A stretch of DNA of 25,412 nt, from positions 1-25,412 of the forward strand of contig JAUCBJ010002270.1 in the NCBI GenBank assembly GCA_032718475.1. The letters run 5' to 3'. A program made the position numbers and the translations under genes. The notes under the pieces were generated by a model. The model did no database searches. It was not told where the DNA came from and saw only the letters and a list, made by a program, of their open reading frames with translations. Positions 1 through 9,205 of this stretch are shown here, in pieces; the first letter of the stretch is position 1; the number at the start of each line of letters is the position of its first letter. The stretch is from Nemertoderma westbladi. Lineage: Eukaryota; Xenacoelomorpha; Nemertodermatida; Nemertodermatidae.

Positions 1-186
1 ATTTGCAATATATAAGGATTATTAATTAATGGTAAATAACCTGCACAGAATATTAATGAAATATGGCCAAAAAGTGGAGGAAGGACAGAAGACAAACATA
101 TATAGCTATAGTAAAATAGTGTTGATAACCCTGCAAACTGTACAACCTGAAAATGCAAACTATTCAATACCAGCTGCAGGAAGTGT

Positions 187-495
187 CTAGTTCTCGAGTG
201 TAAATCGAGGTAGTGCAGCTCCATCCGTTACACCTGAGCACCGCCAACGTGACCTGGATGATCTAAAACAGGCACAGGTGGCCCTCAGCGTCGCAAATGA
301 CAGTCTGGTTCGGACCCAGCACATTACCTGGGAGTAGGGTTTATCCCACTTGGTACTGAGGAACTCAGCCAGGCGGCGGAGGACCATGGAGTACTCTGTA
401 CCCAGAACGCCATCGGCAATATACTGATTATACTTTCGACCAATATACCTATGGTACTGTGTCCTGTGGTACTCAATACAACAATAATAATACAA
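187..495 (-). pseudogene. mobile-element ORF fragment (C-terminal part)
   Basis: A 102-codon minus-strand reading frame ends in a TAG at 187-189. Its first ~20 residues are low in information. From residue ~22 the protein looks genuinely coding: IADGVLGTEYSMVLRRLAEF (25-44) leads into KWDKPYSQVMCWVRTRLSFA (49-68) and LRATCACFRSSRSRWR (70-85), then DGAALPRF (91-98). This layout, with a GxLGxE start, a KWxKxYS segment, a VRxRLSFAxLRA helix and an FRxSRSRWR basic end, resembles a conserved C-terminal segment I associate with retroelement polyproteins in marine eukaryotes. I cannot name the family with certainty. No polymerase or integrase motifs lie next to it, so it is probably a truncated insertion. 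A host gene exon is a less likely alternative. Confidence 0.4.
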
Positions 496-574
496 TAATT
501 AATAAATCTCATATGTACGTAAACACCATATAATAATATTGATAATGATTCCCTATGTAAAACCAAGACAACAG

Positions 575-709
575 ATTAGCCGTAACGCGACAATTAGCCG
601 TAACGCGACTTTTTGAGTAGCCGTACCGCGACTTTCAAAGTCGCGTTACGGCTACTCTGAAAATTAGCCGTAACGCGACTTTCCAACGCGGCATTAGCCG
701 TACCGCCAC
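575..709. repeat. cluster of ATTAGCCGTAACGCGAC repeats with a hairpin
   Basis: Six copies of a ~17-bp unit (ATTAGCCGTAACGCGAC or a close variant) start near 575, 593, 617, 663 and 693, with one inverted copy at about 640-655. The copies at 615-635 and 637-657 form a near-perfect palindrome: 21-bp arms, one mismatch, and a single central C at 636. The CpG-rich unit stands out against the AT-rich surroundings. It does not match a protein-coding pattern. Confidence 0.8.
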
Positions 710-749
710 TGCGCCGTGCCAAGAGATGAAAGTAGCACTCAAACTATGT

Positions 750-772
750 GGGGGGGGGGGGGGGGGGGGGGG
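750..772 (+). repeat. G23 homopolymer
   Basis: Twenty-three consecutive G bases. This is one of six G/C runs of 12 or more in the window, and it can form a G-quadruplex on the plus strand. Confidence 0.95.
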
Positions 773-1244
773 TTATTCAACATTAAAACATCAAAACCAT
801 TTTAGTAATATATCAATTTTAGCGAAAAACTCATAACCTCCGAGTCCCAATTAACCAACAACAACGATATAAACACTGTAAAATCACTGTAAAATCACTT
901 AAAAACGTAATCAAATTATTAATATAACGCAATTAATTCATTTTCTTCCGTAAAGCCAAATTTCCAAGGTCATGGAGGTCACAAGTTCGATACCAACTGG
1001 ACCACAAGGTTGTCTTTGCTCAGATTTGCTCAACGAAACACAAATAAAAAATAAAGTTAGGCAAGACTAAATTTCCACTTTAAGAGCTACAGTAAGTACC
1101 AATTTCTGTTTGCTGACTTTACCAAAACTACATAGTATCCAGTATATTTCCATATTTTGACAGGAAGTTTAATTTCTTGATCTACAGTATTGTGCAGATT
1201 AACTAACTGTTGACTATATTAATTATATATATTTGTTTTAGGTA
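773..1244. other. unassigned AT-rich DNA with a weak tRNA-like B-box
   Basis: No coding region is supported. At about 966-1008 the sequence AAGGTCATGGAGGTCACAAG, followed by TTCGATACCAACTGG, looks like the 3' half of a tRNA-derived SINE head (B-box-like AAGTTCGATACC). No A box is visible, so this is only a possible remnant. Confidence 0.3.
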
Positions 1245-2798
1245 ATGGGATCTATTACAAGGGTTGCTTATGTTCTGTACCCTATGGTCTTTAAAATACC
1301 TGAGTGTTTAAAGCTCATCTATCCCATCATAGTAGACATGTACCGAACAACAAGAGTCCCACAAGAAATGAAAACAAATAAGTTGGTGCCAGTTCCCAAG
1401 AAGGGCAACCTAACACTCTATGGTTCTTTTCGGGGAATCTCATTGATCTCGATTGCTGCAAAGCTATACAATAGGATTCTATTAAATCGCATCAGGGATC
1501 CCATTGAGAGACTGCTCCGTGGAAATCAGAATGGGTTCCGTAAAGGTCGTGGAACCATGGAGCCCATTTTGGCACTTAGAAGGATAATTGAAGAATTATC
1601 AAAAAAGAAAGACAGGCATCTGGCTGTTATCTTTGTTGACTTCTTCAAGGCCTTTGATTCAGTCTCTCGCTCACGTATGTTCAGCATACTTTCATTATAT
1701 GGGATTCCTGATGAAATTATTGCAGCAATCAAATCAGTATACGATGGTTCGACAACATTTGTGTCTACTGTTGACGGTGACACAGAACCATTTGAAGTGT
1801 TATGGGGCGTCCTCCAAGGAGACACACTTGCACCATTCTTGTTCATTATTGTGGTTGACTATGTTCTACGCATGTCCTTAGATCATCATAATGATGATGG
1901 GGTGATGATAACTCCACCTACTGGCTCCAGAAGTCGAGGAAATCCTGCCAAGTACCTAACTGATCTAGACTTTGCTGATGACTTAGGAGTACTCTCAGAA
2001 TCATTAGAGGGAGCCCAACGGCTCCTCAGCTCATTAGAACATGCTGCTTCTAGTGTTGGTCTTTTTATTAACTCCAGAAAGACCAAAATTCTGACCGTTA
2101 ACTTTGAAAGTCCTCAGCAAGTCTCTGATCGGATGAACATAAGCTCAAAGGATGGTATGCTTGAGCATGTGGACGACTTCTGTTACCTGGGATCATGGAT
2201 CCGGAAGTCAGGTGAGGATCTTCGAATACGTAAGGGAAAGGCATGGGCAGCCTTGAATAGGCTTTCCAGGATTTGGAAGTCACTGAGAATTAATCGGAAT
2301 CTTAAGGTCCGATTATTTAGAGCAGCAGTAGTTCCAGTACTCCTCTACGGGAGTCCATGCTGGGCTCTAACTGCTGAGGACACCAAATCTCTGGATGGCA
2401 CATTCACAAGAATGCTACGCCGGGTTCATTGTGTCAAGTACAATGCACACATCTCCAACCAGACACTATATAACATTGGAGGTGTCTCATTGGTTCCCCC
2501 AAGCTTGACACTAGAACAAAATCGCCTCCGCTTTGCAGGACATTGCTTTCGCCGTGAGGACCAGCCAGTGCATAATCTTGTACTTTGGCAGCCTCATGGA
2601 GTGAATAAGCATGGTGGACAGCCCATGACTTTCTTGAGACGCATCTTAGAGGACACTGGCCTTAAAGATGCGGATGATCTAGCAAATGTCATGGGTGATA
2701 GGGAGTTGTGGCGGTGCAATTTTGTTGACAGCCGGCACAGCATTCTTAAAAATGCAGCTGCAATGCAGCATGCCGATCCTAGTACTAGTACCCTATGA
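1245..2798 (+). CDS. RTE-like LINE reverse transcriptase, 5'-truncated but uninterrupted
   Basis: A 517-residue ORF carries a recognisable non-LTR retrotransposon reverse transcriptase, which in an intact element copies the element RNA at a nicked target. Visible motifs are VPVPKKG (48-54), SFRGISLISIAAKLYNRILL (61-80), NQNGFRKGRGT (94-104), motif A VDFFKAFDSV (131-140, D132), motif B LQGDTLAPFLF (190-200), and catalytic motif C as FADD (243-246) instead of the commoner YADD. The thumb side has LFINSRKTKIL (273-283), FCYLGSWIR (312-320), VPVLLYGSPCWAL (363-375) and NRLRFAGHCFRR (426-437). The tail GGQPMTFLRRILEDTGL (457-473) is typical of the RTE group. No apurinic endonuclease domain lies upstream, and a TAG sits in frame just before the ATG, so the copy is probably 5'-truncated and the Met is incidental. 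The 3' end falls into TAGTACTAGTA, suggesting a TAG-type tail. The related copy at 21520-22531 is inverted and dead. Confidence 0.88.
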   Translation: MGSITRVAYVLYPMVFKIPECLKLIYPIIVDMYRTTRVPQEMKTNKLVPVPKKGNLTLYGSFRGISLISIAAKLYNRILLNRIRDPIERLLRGNQNGFRKGRGTMEPILALRRIIEELSKKKDRHLAVIFVDFFKAFDSVSRSRMFSILSLYGIPDEIIAAIKSVYDGSTTFVSTVDGDTEPFEVLWGVLQGDTLAPFLFIIVVDYVLRMSLDHHNDDGVMITPPTGSRSRGNPAKYLTDLDFADDLGVLSESLEGAQRLLSSLEHAASSVGLFINSRKTKILTVNFESPQQVSDRMNISSKDGMLEHVDDFCYLGSWIRKSGEDLRIRKGKAWAALNRLSRIWKSLRINRNLKVRLFRAAVVPVLLYGSPCWALTAEDTKSLDGTFTRMLRRVHCVKYNAHISNQTLYNIGGVSLVPPSLTLEQNRLRFAGHCFRREDQPVHNLVLWQPHGVNKHGGQPMTFLRRILEDTGLKDADDLANVMGDRELWRCNFVDSRHSILKNAAAMQHADPSTSTL

Positions 2799-2966
2799 CC
2801 TAAGCTTAATAGTGGCGGATATAAAATTTATAATAATAAGTGAATTGTTGTGGGTGTGTGACGGTGAATTGAATATATAATGGTATTAGGACAGAATGTC
2901 CTAATAGGACAGGTTGTAATAGTTGGCCTAAATATGATATCCCACTCCAAAGCGAAATCTTCACCC

Positions 2967-3055
2967 GTCCTGGTAGCTCAGTACACACACACGGCTGATG
3001 ATAACCGGAAGTTTGAAACCTAGGTACCGGGTTCGAGCCCCAATAGGGTCGGTTC
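2967..3055 (+). repeat. tRNA-derived SINE head
   Basis: CCTGGTAGCTCAGT (about 2969-2982) fits a pol III A box, and GGGTTCGAGCCCC (about 3029-3041) fits a B box. They have tRNA-like spacing, with a CA run (2983-2991) in the D-loop region. The acceptor ends do not pair well and the anticodon arm is degenerate, so this is a SINE or a tRNA pseudogene rather than a working tRNA. Weak inverted repeats flank it (AGCGAAA at 2951-2957 against TTTCGCT at 3067-3073). Confidence 0.6.
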
Positions 3056-3099
3056 CGCTTGATATTTTTCGCTATGAAGAGCATTTATCATATTGTCCT

Positions 3100-3870
3100 A
3101 TTACATGATATAATATTTAAAAATTTTCATATTAAAGAAATTAATTATTCGCATTGACACCTCGCAGAAAACTTTCCACCTGAGAAAGATAAAAAAAAAT
3201 TATAATTTGTATTGTGGTAACATTTTTAAATAGTTTAATTTAATATTTCGCCCGTGAGAAAACCACGCCCCCGTCCAATCTTCGTCCATTAAATAATTAC
3301 ACTTAATTATTTAATTATGTAGTTGATTACGACCAAAAAATTAACGGTAACCAGTGCCATTCACTCCCGTTTCATGTTTCGGTTACATGCCACTGTAGAC
3401 TGTAACCTGTTCCCTTCCCTTAATTGATTGACAATGTTAACAACATTTTATCAATATTCCTCATCATGAATATAATTAATTATAGTGTCAAAAGATGCGT
3501 AAGACTCTCCGCTCCCAATTAATATAAGCCACGTGTGAATTGAATGAGATTCAATGTGTATTGAATCGATCGAAAATCTCTCTCCATAGAAACCAAGATA
3601 AAAAATTATCAGAGCACTGCGCAATGACGTCAAATACTGTATGTAGGAGCCAATCACGGCCGATTTTCAAAATTGATTCCCCGCGCTTACCCACTATTTC
3701 GACCGTTTCCTCGTGTTTTTACAAAAAAAACACCCTACACTCGATTCAGAGCACCTTGTTACCCCTTATTCAATTGTTTCTATCCCAACAATTTTTTCGC
3801 GCACCAACCCTATTTGAGGGCGAAGAATGTATCTAGAGTTTACATCTTAAAAATTTTAGTCATCGCAGGG
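3100..3870. other. unassigned intergenic DNA with promoter-like motifs
   Basis: No exon is supported. A perfect cAMP-response-type palindrome TGACGTCA (3625-3632) lies 16 bp from a CCAAT box in AGCCAATCA (3649-3656). This is a plausible promoter patch, but no first exon is visible on either side. The rest is AT-rich and featureless. Confidence 0.25.
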
Positions 3871-3877
3871 GAATAGT

Positions 3878-4035
3878 GTAATAGAGTAATAGAGATAGAG
3901 AATAAATGAATAGAATAATAATAGAAGAGAAGATAAGAGTAAAGAAAGATGAGAAAGAGAGCGGATGACAAATCCAAGAGAAGATACGAGACGAGACGAG
4001 ACCAGGAGGAGAAGAAGAAGAAGAGCGACTTAAAG
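3878..4035 (+). repeat. polypurine tract
   Basis: About 150 bases are almost all A and G, built from GATAGAGAAT, AGAAGAGAAGATAAGAG, ACGAGACGAGACGAGACC and GAGGAGAAGAAGAAGAAGAG. The complementary strand reads as a low-complexity Ser-rich frame that I do not take as coding. Mirror-like purine tracts of this kind can form triplex DNA. Confidence 0.75.
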
Positions 4036-4291
4036 AGACGCTATTTTTACACGTACGGTACATATGAAGATGAGAGAGAATTGGGAACAGTCTCGGAGAA
4101 GTAAATCTCAGTATAAGTAGATGTAGGCCTATTAATTAATTATAGCTAACTTGAATTATTATATACGATGATCGAATCGAACTTTTGAATAGCGTGAGTT
4201 ATAAAACAAAGATGTTTGTTGTTGTTACTGATACCCACCCTCCCCCCGCAATTTTTCCAGGGGGGAAAAGCGCTCCGAATATAATTGTTTG

Positions 4292-4328
4292 GTTGTTCAC
4301 CCAGCCACTCCATGGCTGGGTGAACAAC
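4292..4328. repeat. perfect 16-bp inverted repeat (hairpin)
   Basis: The arm GTTGTTCACCCAGCCA (4292-4307) and its exact complement (4313-4328) flank a 5-nt CTCCA loop. It may be the tip of a foldback element, since no longer arms are obvious outside it. Confidence 0.85.
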
Positions 4329-5475
4329 AGTTTACAACTGTCCGAGTTTATAGTATTTATAAAAAGAATCAAGGTTTAGTTCTAAAAATACTGTATTCAA
4401 CTTCGTCGGGGCATTTTCACTAAATATGTTACATATACGCGGATCATTAGTATGACATAGAATAGAGAATATACCCTAAATTGATTAAAAGGACTTTATT
4501 TCATATAATATTACTTGTACGCGGCGCTCTAGGTCGAAAATTTTATCAATATACCTCGTATTCCCTTTTTTTCTCAATAATAGCAAATATTGGATCGGCG
4601 GCCATTCGAGGCCCTGACGCGCCTTGGCGACAAAGACCTCAATTTTACAAAAAGTTGAATAACTCGGCTATTCCTGGGTCTTTTACGAAATTTAAAAAAT
4701 TTCGCATGGATTTACGACGATTGACATCGTTACTTTCGCTAATTTATTTTTAATTAACTCTTAATTAACGCTAATTGCTAATTAGTGCATTTTTCTGTAG
4801 ACTCGTTACTTCTGTCAATATCTCGAGAACTACTTAATGCTTGACATCGGGACCGCTTGCGTTGGATAGGGGACTCCCTTTCAATTCCCAATTCTTCTGT
4901 GAGGGGATTGCGGAAATAATATTTTGTTCCTGGGCTACGCCCAGATTTTTACAAGTTATTAGTAAAACTAAAATTTTTTTCGCAATAATTCAACCAGCCG
5001 AAACTCAACAATTAAAATGACTTGGAATTGTTTTTTACGTGACCATTCCGTACGTGCTTTACTTTTACAATTAATCGGGTAATTAAATTCTGAATTCATT
5101 TGAATTACGAATTCATTGCAGAATTACAATTAAATTAAATACTGTTTACAGATAATTCTATGGTCAATTCAAATTAGAAGGCTTATTGGCTACAATAATA
5201 AGATTTTCTTTCCTCTACCTGCTCTCCTGGCTAATAGCTGGTTTGGTTGCCTAATCGTTCCAATAACAGATTACACAACGGACCTGAACAGAGGTATACA
5301 GAGCTGGTAGGAATAATACACTACACGTTCGTGGGGACTTCGCGCAGCACGAGGCCTAGTTATTATATACAAATTAAAATGCAGCGACTGTATCACAAAA
5401 TCAGGTTTTGAGAAATTTACCCACACCACCAATCAATCAAAGAAAGGTGGACAGTACGTGTTCACCCCTTTTAAT
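4329..5475. other. unassigned region, no gene seen
   Basis: Only short motifs are visible: CGAAATTTAAAAAATTTCG, an 8-bp-arm palindrome at 4686-4704, and CTGGGCTACGCCCAG, a 6-bp-arm hairpin near 4931-4945. A 90-codon frame at 4481-4753 has no recognisable domain. The style suggests old transposon debris. Confidence 0.35.
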
Positions 5476-5491
5476 CCCCCCCCCCCCCCCC
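5476..5491 (+). repeat. C16 homopolymer
   Basis: Sixteen consecutive C bases (G run on the minus strand), followed by CACCCTTCCC. Confidence 0.95.
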
Positions 5492-5574
5492 ACCCTTCCC
5501 AACCACCAATACATAACCGCGACATCTACCACCCACGGAAGGGTAGCACGAACTTATTTCCAATCGCACGTTAA

Positions 5575-5876
5575 ATATGCAAAGCCAGGTGGTTTATAGG
5601 AATATAATAAACGCAGTACTCGTTTTCATTATAAGCCTCTTTGCGTTCGTCCTGTTTTGTATTTAAATATATTTCTTAAACGCAGGCTAGGACGATCTTT
5701 ATAATAATAATAACTAGGGATGCGATCAATATGTGAAGCCAGGTGGTTTATATAATAATTTAGTCAACGCAGTACTCGTCTTCATTATATGCCTCGTTGC
5801 GCTCGTCGCTTGTCCTGTTTTGTCATAAAATATTTTTCCTAAACGCAGACTGACGATCTTTATACAGTTATAACTA
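5575..5876 (+). repeat. ~150-bp direct duplication, two diverged copies
   Basis: Copy one begins near 5575 and copy two near 5729, with an offset of about 154 bp. Both contain AAGCCAGGTGGTTTATA, then AACGCAGTACTCGT, CATTATA, GCCTC, TTGCG, TCGTC, CTGTTTTGT, TAAACGCAG, and GACGATCTTTATA ending in a TAACT. Small indels separate them. The duplication spans no convincing ORF. Confidence 0.85.
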
Positions 5877-5916
5877 TGCGAAGTTTCGAAACTGTGCGAG
5901 TAACTGTTGATACATC

Positions 5917-5950
5917 TATGTGGAGATGTGTGATATGTGGAGATGTGTGA
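5917..5950 (+). repeat. two perfect tandem copies of a 17-bp unit
   Basis: TATGTGGAGATGTGTGA occurs at 5917-5933 and again at 5934-5950 without a mismatch. Confidence 0.9.
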
Positions 5951-6680
5951 TACAACGCCAACGCATCTTATGCCGATGTAGTAATATGGGTATTGAAATA
6001 ATATTAAATCAATGTACACTCTTAAAGCTGCAGCGAAAAAATGTAGCTAATTTCCTAGGTTACATATAAAATAATAATATTATTTTTAAGAACATTAATT
6101 TTACTACTTTGCAAAAATTCAATTAAAAAATAACCAGACATATACATTGTGGAATAAACTATTTCAGATAAGCCTACACAACAGCCATACCATGGATGGT
6201 ATTTATGTTATTATATCTGTCATTTAACTGAGATAGCAATAGTAGTAATAGTCGAACGGTTATGCGGCCCGTCCAGCCTATAATAAACACAATTCAGTGA
6301 TTGGGCTGGAATAGCAATACTGGTTGCCTCTATTACAATTCCTCTCAGGTTAGTCTACAGCCACAACTCCCAGCAGCTAGCTCCACACCAGCAGAGACTT
6401 GACCAATAATGGGAAGGATTAAATTTGTACTCAATAATTGTGCGGTTTAATTACGTTTAGATCAATTAAAGACACATTTATTAAAGCAAATCACTTAAAC
6501 TAATTAAAAACTATAATAGAATGGCGTATGGGGATTATATCTGTATAATTTTTAAGTATAATTATTTAAATCTTATACTGTAAAACAATTAATTTCCTTT
6601 AAAAGGCAGGTTGAAAATGGCGTTTTCACCGCAATCAACTTAATTAACTAATTAACTGCTATTATCTTAGCTTCTCGAAG
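5951..6680. other. unassigned AT-rich DNA
   Basis: No supported gene or repeat. 6230-6420 is slightly more GC-rich, but it has stops in all frames I read and no paired splice signals. Confidence 0.4.
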
Positions 6681-6689
6681 GCCACACGG

Positions 6690-6897
6690 AAATTCTACTT
6701 GGAAAATTTCTAAACTTTTGCCAAACAACATGTGTACCAAGTTTGGATAGATTTCATCAAAGATTGGCCGAGTTATTAACGTTTAAAATTGAACACGACA
6801 GAACGACAGAACGACAGAACGACAGAACGACAGAACGACAGGTTGATTAATGGTACCACTACGCTAAGGCTCACTCACTTCGTGGCTCGCCCCACAG
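6690..6897 (+). repeat. dispersed repeat with (GACAGAAC)n core
   Basis: The order of parts is: TACCAAGTTTGGATAGATTT (about 6734-6753) and CATCAAAGATTGGCCGAG, an 8-bp microsatellite (GACAGAAC, about five units, 6797-6840), then GCTAAGGCTCACTCACTTCG and TGGCTCGCCCCACAG ending at 6897. The same order of parts occurs inverted at 18300-18500, a left-part copy lies at 23815-23905, and a tail-only fragment lies near 24740-24775. The family therefore seems to end at TGGCTCGCCCCACAG. I cannot assign it to a named transposon superfamily. Confidence 0.65.
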
Positions 6898-6998
6898 GAT
6901 TCGATCTCGGAGAGGTGGGGAACTGGATTCAGCAGATGAAAGTCAAAATAATCAGGGCCCATGAGAGAATTGACAGGAGGTTGATGGCGCCAATGTAG
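6898..6998 (+). CDS. possible terminal exon or coding remnant
   Basis: Immediately after CGCCCCACAG, which reads as a 3' splice acceptor with a pyrimidine-rich lead (CTCACTCACTTCG, TGGCTCGCCCCACAG), the frame reads FDLGEVGNWIQQMKVKIIRA, then HERIDRRLMAPM and a TAG at 6996-6998. The residue mix is that of a helical protein end, unlike the shadows around it. However, the acceptor-like bases are also the end of a dispersed repeat that recurs at 18300, so the splice site could be coincidence. No AATAAA follows within several hundred bases. No family is recognised. Confidence 0.25.
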
Positions 6999-7385
6999 TT
7001 AATATACACCTATATACTGGCATACTATCATCAAACAGTCAGTATGTCAGTATCAATCCAGGGTACATAAGGTCATGGCCATAGAGAACCTGTGTCAAAG
7101 TAAAGCAAAGTGGATTTATGTCAAAATCTCAGAAAGCCATTTTCCAATCAACTAATAACTAATAAGGAACTTGTTTGGAGGTGTCACTTTGAGTGCAGCA
7201 GTAACCTTGTAACTTCTACCGTTCCCATCTTATATTGCAATACCACGTCATCTATGACCATATATGGTAATTGGCAGGATATTTTGCAAGATTTAGCTCT
7301 GTGCAATGTCTCTGATTCCATTTATTAAAACCTTAAATAATATTTATGAATTGTAGGTTTGCTTTATTTCACTAGTTCCACCTTA

Positions 7386-7635
7386 GGTTCCCCACCTTGG
7401 TGTAGTGGTTGCATTGAATTCACATCTCCCGTAGGTCGTGGGTTTGATCCTCACATGGGCCAGGGCAGTTTTCGTTTCGGTACGAATGCTTTAAAGGGAC
7501 CAGCCAGGGCGCATCTCTTCTGCCTCGCATCCTTAAGTGGTAGCTAAATGAGTACTGGAGTTTCCTCTGGGGAGTAAAGTTCTGGGGGGACCGGACCGCA
7601 CTGGAAATAAGTCGTCAGACTTTGTGCGTAAATAA
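7386..7635 (+). repeat. tRNA-derived SINE, head plus body
   Basis: The head has CCTTGGTGTAGTGGTTG (A-box region, about 7394-7410) and GTGGGTTTGATCCTCACATG (B box, about 7438-7457) at tRNA spacing. The unrelated body that follows (TTCGTTTCGGTACGAATGC, GGGACCAGCCAGGGCGC, GTACTGGAGTTTCCTCTGGG) runs to GTCGTCAGACTTTGTGCG and an AT-rich tail near 7635. A tRNA head with a non-tRNA body is the classical SINE layout. Short frames here are shadows of it. Confidence 0.7.
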
Positions 7636-8790
7636 CTTTTTTACTTTATTTAACTAGAGTAATTAATCCTTAACAATCAACAATCATAATGCAACAAGAT
7701 GCAACGACATGTGATTAATAAGGGAAATTTTTGTTTTATTAATTTCCTGTTCAGTAATGGAAATCTATAATAACATGTAATTATTCAATTATTATTCTAA
7801 TTCATCATCTAGTTATTATTAGGGGATGACAACATGGGGTCGAGGCTAAACATCAAGGGGGAGTGTAGTGGAGGTTGATGAGCGCGATGTCCTAAGATTC
7901 GACAAGGAGGTTGAGATAATAACAACAATGATTGCTGAAATTTTAAAACTGCGTGAACAATCATAAATCCCGGGTAGCTAGAAATTTAAACTCACTGATC
8001 TACAAATCATTATTGACTATATAATAGGCCTTGGTTCAGCTGAAAGTAAAATGGAAGTGAATGGAATGATGGAAAGTTGGAGGGCATGAGGATAACTAAA
8101 CCACCGTACCAATTAAACTTTTCCAGTAATTTCTTATGTATTAATAATAAATACACATTAAATGAGTTTTAGAAGGGAGGCCGACTTTAAAATAAAATAT
8201 ATATTCCGTTTAATTACTGAAATTCCCCTACGAGAAAGAAATATGTCGGATTGTGATGGAGTATAATGTAATCCTTTTGATCCAAAGAGTCACGTTTCAT
8301 TAACGAAATAAGCCAGATGGTAAATAATGCTCGGTAGGATATTATTGTTGAACTATTGGAGTGATGGTTAACTTAGCCCCAAGGGTAAAAAAGGCTATGG
8401 GTGAACGATTGCTACGCCGTTTATGAATAACTAATAAAGCTGTATAACTTCCATACTTCCATAGATTGCATTCCCTAAAGACATCTTACTGATATCTGAA
8501 TACTGAATAGGAATATCAGACTCTGTAACAAAGTCACTTTTCGGTGCAGCTGTGGATAGCTATCGTGCTTCTGTATAGAGATAAACCTCGTTTATTTACC
8601 TGTATCTCATTCTCAAGGCCTGTACAGCAGTTAGCAGTCAGTCTGTCAAAAAATACCGATGTTCGAAATGTCTTTGCTTCGATCTGCGAGTCGAGAGAAT
8701 TCCGGCTCCGAGTTGAGAGGGGGATCGACTAGACAGCTGGTCGTCGGTATTAAGGCGGAGCCGGAGACGACGTGAGACCATAGGACCGGT
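7636..8790. other. mostly unassigned DNA with one short coding-like frame
   Basis: A 38-codon open stretch at 7850-7966 reads VEVDERDVLRFDKEVEII then TTMIAEILKLREQS and stops at TAA. Charged and hydrophobic residues alternate as in a coiled helix, but there is no clear acceptor and a stop lies directly upstream. At 8702-8765 an inverted repeat CCGGCTCCG / CGGAGCCGG brackets a GC-richer patch. Nothing else is recognised. Confidence 0.3.
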
Positions 8791-8813
8791 ACAGTGTTTG
8801 GTTAGCAATTAGG

Positions 8814-8872
8814 GGAAAGGCGCAGTTTACGTTATGTCAGTGACATATATAATTCTAACCAAAACAATAAAC
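8814..8872 (+). repeat. copy of the AACCAAAACAATA module
   Basis: GGAAAGGCGCAGTTTACG at the left and CTAACCAAAACAATAAAC at the right match the left and right parts of the copy at 23183-23230, with different DNA between. An inverted TTTGGTTAG at 8797-8805 pairs with CTAACCAAA at 8855-8863. Confidence 0.55.
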
Positions 8873-9041
8873 AAGAGTCATAGCGCAGGTTTACATTTCT
8901 ATAATCAGCCACACAATAATTATATTCATCGGGTTAAGACTTTCTCGCAGGTTATTGCCCGGCAAATTGTCGGGGTCGGAGTGAATAAAAAGCGACATCT
9001 GCGGAAAAAAACTACTTCTGTTTTTTTAAAATAAAAGTTAT

Positions 9042-9047
9042 TTTATT
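9042..9047 (-). terminator. poly(A) signal AATAAA (minus strand)
   Basis: TTTATT on the plus strand is AATAAA on the minus strand, about 160 bases after the stop codon at 9206-9208. T-rich and GT-containing sequence follows in the minus direction (toward 8980), as expected downstream of a cleavage site. Confidence 0.5.
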
Positions 9048-9205
9048 GTCACAAAATAAGAAAATCTTGAAGAAAATGAAGAAATTCTAGCAATAGTAAA
9101 CAATTCTTAGGTAGTAAGAAAACACGAGCTTGAACTTATGAAATATCATCCTTTCTTGTTAATTTAATATATTATAGACTTAAACTGATTGTGACATGCG
9201 CGATG

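Noticed and set aside
2967-3055. Functional tRNA gene
   Set aside because: The A and B boxes are good, but the acceptor and anticodon arms do not pair; a SINE or pseudo-tRNA fits better.
4481-4753. 90-residue plus-strand ORF
   Set aside because: No domain or coding bias; it contains a local palindrome and sits in probable transposon debris.
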